DNA of 7,980 nucleotides from Bacteroidota bacterium (lineage in GTDB: Bacteria > Bacteroidota > Bacteroidia > Flavobacteriales > Weeksellaceae), in the NCBI GenBank assembly GCA_023388015.1, contig JAEWHB010000069.1, positions 1 through 7,980 on the forward strand, given 5' to 3'. Positions 7,301 to 7,980 of the stretch are shown here, piece by piece. The notes below the pieces were generated by a model. The model was not told the DNA's origin. It did no database searches and saw only the letters and a list, made by a program, of their open reading frames with translations. The first letter of the stretch is position 1; each line of letters opens with the position of its first letter. The position numbers and the translations under genes are program-made.

Positions 7301-7775
7301 AAATGCAGGCGAAACTTATGCCCTTCCTGACTATTGGGCAGATGGCGCTGTGACTGCAGTCGACAACTGTTCGGAATTTTCAAATCAAACCCAGAATCCT
7401 GCGCCGGGAACTCAACTTGCAATCGGTGCACATACCATCACATTTACAGTTCAGGACAGTTCGGGTAATACCGCGACTTGTACTTTTGAAGTGACGGTCG
7501 ATGAACTAATGGGTACTTCCGATGCCGGATTCAACAATCTGATAAGCATTTATCCGAATCCTGCCGATAATCAAGTGGTGATTTCCAATAAAACGAAACA
7601 AACCATTCAGAAAGTTGTGATGCTGGATATGTCCGGAAAACTAATTCAGGAAGTTAATCTGAATAATTCACTTGCAGAAAATCCGGTTTCCATCAAATCG
7701 TTGCCAACCGGCACTTATTTGCTTCAGATTGTAGGTGAAAAACAAACTGTAGTTAAAAAATTAGTCAAAAAATAA
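4317..7775 (+). CDS. T9SS-dependent secreted M36 (fungalysin-type) metalloprotease
   Basis: This is a secreted zinc endopeptidase of 1152 residues. A signal peptide spans about 1-22, with cleavage likely before Q23. A fungalysin/thermolysin-type propeptide (FTP/PepSY-like) covers roughly 24-215 and should be removed on activation. The M36 catalytic domain is about 255-635, with HEYGH (H433, E434, H437) as zinc ligands and catalytic Glu, and EGWSD, where E461 is the third ligand. After it come a Gly-rich Ig/PKD-like domain (about 637-715), the first half of an HYR domain (717-752), a jelly-roll-like module (753-930), the second half of the HYR domain (931-979), a second HYR-like domain (980-1063), and a type IX sorting domain (about 1070-1152) with IYPNP (1078-1082) and LPTGTYLLQI (1129-1138). 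The sorting domain predicts outer-membrane export by T9SS and release or surface anchoring. The start is the only in-frame ATG at the signal peptide. The gene stands alone between the GIY-YIG remnant and its own terminator. The substrate is unknown; nutritional proteolysis is likely. Confidence 0.93.
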   Translation: MKKTLFQLSFLWVLFLGTSVLGQLTQRPNEEMLRQAIVNSDNGKILSNSDLSYELTDFYTSKNNGVQHIYVRQTFNGLEIIGTESSIHLSSSSKVSSVKSKFVNSLEKRGLEVSPSPQITAVQAVQAAASHLNYHVTNVLQVISQDFTVDRKTNISNGGISFSPIPVRLMYYLQEDGNLALVWDLSIEASQENDWYNLRVNAHTGQIMDKISWKNSCDFGEVHDTGTSVHYHSPKSSVVTKSSGKTSSPGLTAAYRVFPLPLESPYFGERELIYEADAINLNASPFGWHDTNGVAGNEYTTTRGNNVNAYEDGNNPGFQPNPGNSMLFDYPFDQNYTNSNQYESAAITNLFYWNNIIHDIFYEYGFNEVAGNFQQNNYGKGGIGNDYVRAEAQDGSGTCNANFFTPPDGELPRMQMYVCQNKDGDFDNLVIMHEYGHGISNRLTGGPSIATCLQNSEHMGEGWSDWFGLMVTMKDEDTAETPRAIGTYLFNQGPNGAGIRTYRYSTDMSINPHTYNSIKTSAVPHGVGSVWAAMIWDLTWALIDEYGYDSDIYNGTGGNNMAIHLIMEGLRLQPCSPGFVDGRDAILEADQLLYNGANQCLIWDVFARRGLGVSATQGSSNNIQDGTEAFDTPSAIASFTAPGNVCETTEPFNAGGGTPAGGTYSGPGVTDNGNGTFTFDPATAGIGVHTITYSVPETSCAAASSDSDTIEVTPSLIIDCQNDITINTSSGSCSAIVNYTAPQGTTGCSPANLENFDSVTAPNLPTGWTTATNTGATNNWRTVTTQFNSAPNSAFAADMNSVSLSSLTSHGFQIASNTAKLKFHLYYNTESGYDGVVLEYSTNDGNTWSDISNNGGTFVSGAYNGTLSSNFQNPLPARQAWTGNSNGFVNVEINLNSAMNGQNVKFRWRIGSDISVASVGVWLDNVEVEGVYTEQPTTTQIAGLPSGSEFPVGTTTNTFRVEDADGNFSVCSFDVIVNDGVAPEINCPEDVTIEVNAGETYALPDYWADGAVTAVDNCSEFSNQTQNPAPGTQLAIGAHTITFTVQDSSGNTATCTFEVTVDELMGTSDAGFNNLISIYPNPADNQVVISNKTKQTIQKVVMLDMSGKLIQEVNLNNSLAENPVSIKSLPTGTYLLQIVGEKQTVVKKLVKK

Positions 7776-7795
7776 GATAATTTTAATTTTGAATG

Positions 7796-7823
7796 AGGCT
7801 GCCGGGTAACCGGCAGCTTTTTT
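7796..7823 (+). terminator. Rho-independent terminator of the M36 protease gene
   Basis: GCTGCCGG (7798-7805) pairs with CCGGCAGC (7810-7817) around a GTAA tetraloop, extended by one G-U and one A-T pair, and is followed by six T (7818-7823). It lies 20 bases past the protease stop codon. The left flank has no T-run on the other strand, so it acts only on plus-strand transcripts. It separates the protease from the next gene. Confidence 0.9.
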
Positions 7824-7891
7824 ATTGCCAATAATTCAGGATGCCACTCCCATTAAATTGATTTTTGACTAAATTGCAGCAGAATTTCATT

Positions 7892-7980
7892 ATGCGGTTT
7901 TTAGCAATTATTTTTAGTATTCTGATTCTTTTTTCCTGCGCAAGACAAGGAACGCCAAGCGGTGGACCCAAAGACACCGA
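7892..7980 (+). CDS. Probable Ig-like (Big_5-type) lipoprotein, 5' part only
   Basis: The first 29 codons are present before the window ends. They encode a lipoprotein signal peptide: MRFLAIIFSILILF, then FSCARQG with C16 as the likely lipidated residue. The mature start ARQGTPSGGPKDT resembles the N-terminus of a widespread Bacteroidota lipoprotein family with a bacterial Ig-like (Big_5) domain, where a Cys is followed by a P-T/S-G-G-P-K-D-T segment. The function of that family is not well established. The gene begins 68 bases after the protease terminator; TAAATTG at 7870-7876 is a weak -7 candidate. The signal peptide is clear, but the family name rests on this short segment. Confidence 0.65.
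   Translation, partial: MRFLAIIFSILILFSCARQGTPSGGPKDT

Noticed and set aside
1..7980. CRISPR array, insertion sequence, toxin-antitoxin or defence system
   Set aside because: I saw no regularly spaced repeats, transposase, terminal inverted repeats or paired small genes anywhere in the window.

Overview
This window looks like chromosomal DNA from a member of the Bacteroidota, most likely a flavobacterium. I infer the Chryseobacterium/Kaistella-type Weeksellaceae, but the genus is not proven. The grounds are low G+C content, several promoters close to the Bacteroidota pattern (TTTG, about 19 bases, TAnnTTTG), a gliding-motility lipoprotein gene (gldD), and a large secreted protease ending in a type IX secretion (T9SS) sorting domain.

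Layout. At the left edge are five codons of a minus-strand gene that looks like an HU-family DNA-binding protein. It diverges from a plus-strand run: mutY (adenine glycosylase, 153-1178), ssb (single-strand DNA-binding protein, 1274-1732), gldD (1736-2305) and rseP (site-2 protease, 2357-3700). A tRNA-Asn(GTT) gene (3769-3842) follows, with a near-consensus promoter and a strong terminator. Six bases past that terminator is a truncated GIY-YIG nuclease remnant (3881-4057), then about 260 bases with no recognisable gene. A 1152-residue M36 (fungalysin-type) metalloprotease occupies 4317-7775 and has its own terminator. The right edge holds the first 29 codons of a lipoprotein that resembles the Bacteroidota Ig-like (Big_5) family.

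How the genes relate. MutY and SSB serve DNA repair and replication. GldD belongs to the gliding/T9SS machinery, RseP is an envelope-stress intramembrane protease, and the M36 protease carries the signals of a T9SS client. The run HU-mutY-ssb-gldD resembles the known flavobacterial neighbourhood, but gldE, which sits between ssb and gldD in Flavobacterium johnsoniae, is not here.

I found no previously undescribed system. The most interesting points are a jelly-roll-like module that appears to be inserted inside an HYR domain of the protease, the decayed GIY-YIG gene beside the tRNA, the missing gldE, and overlapping divergent promoter boxes between the HU-like gene and mutY.
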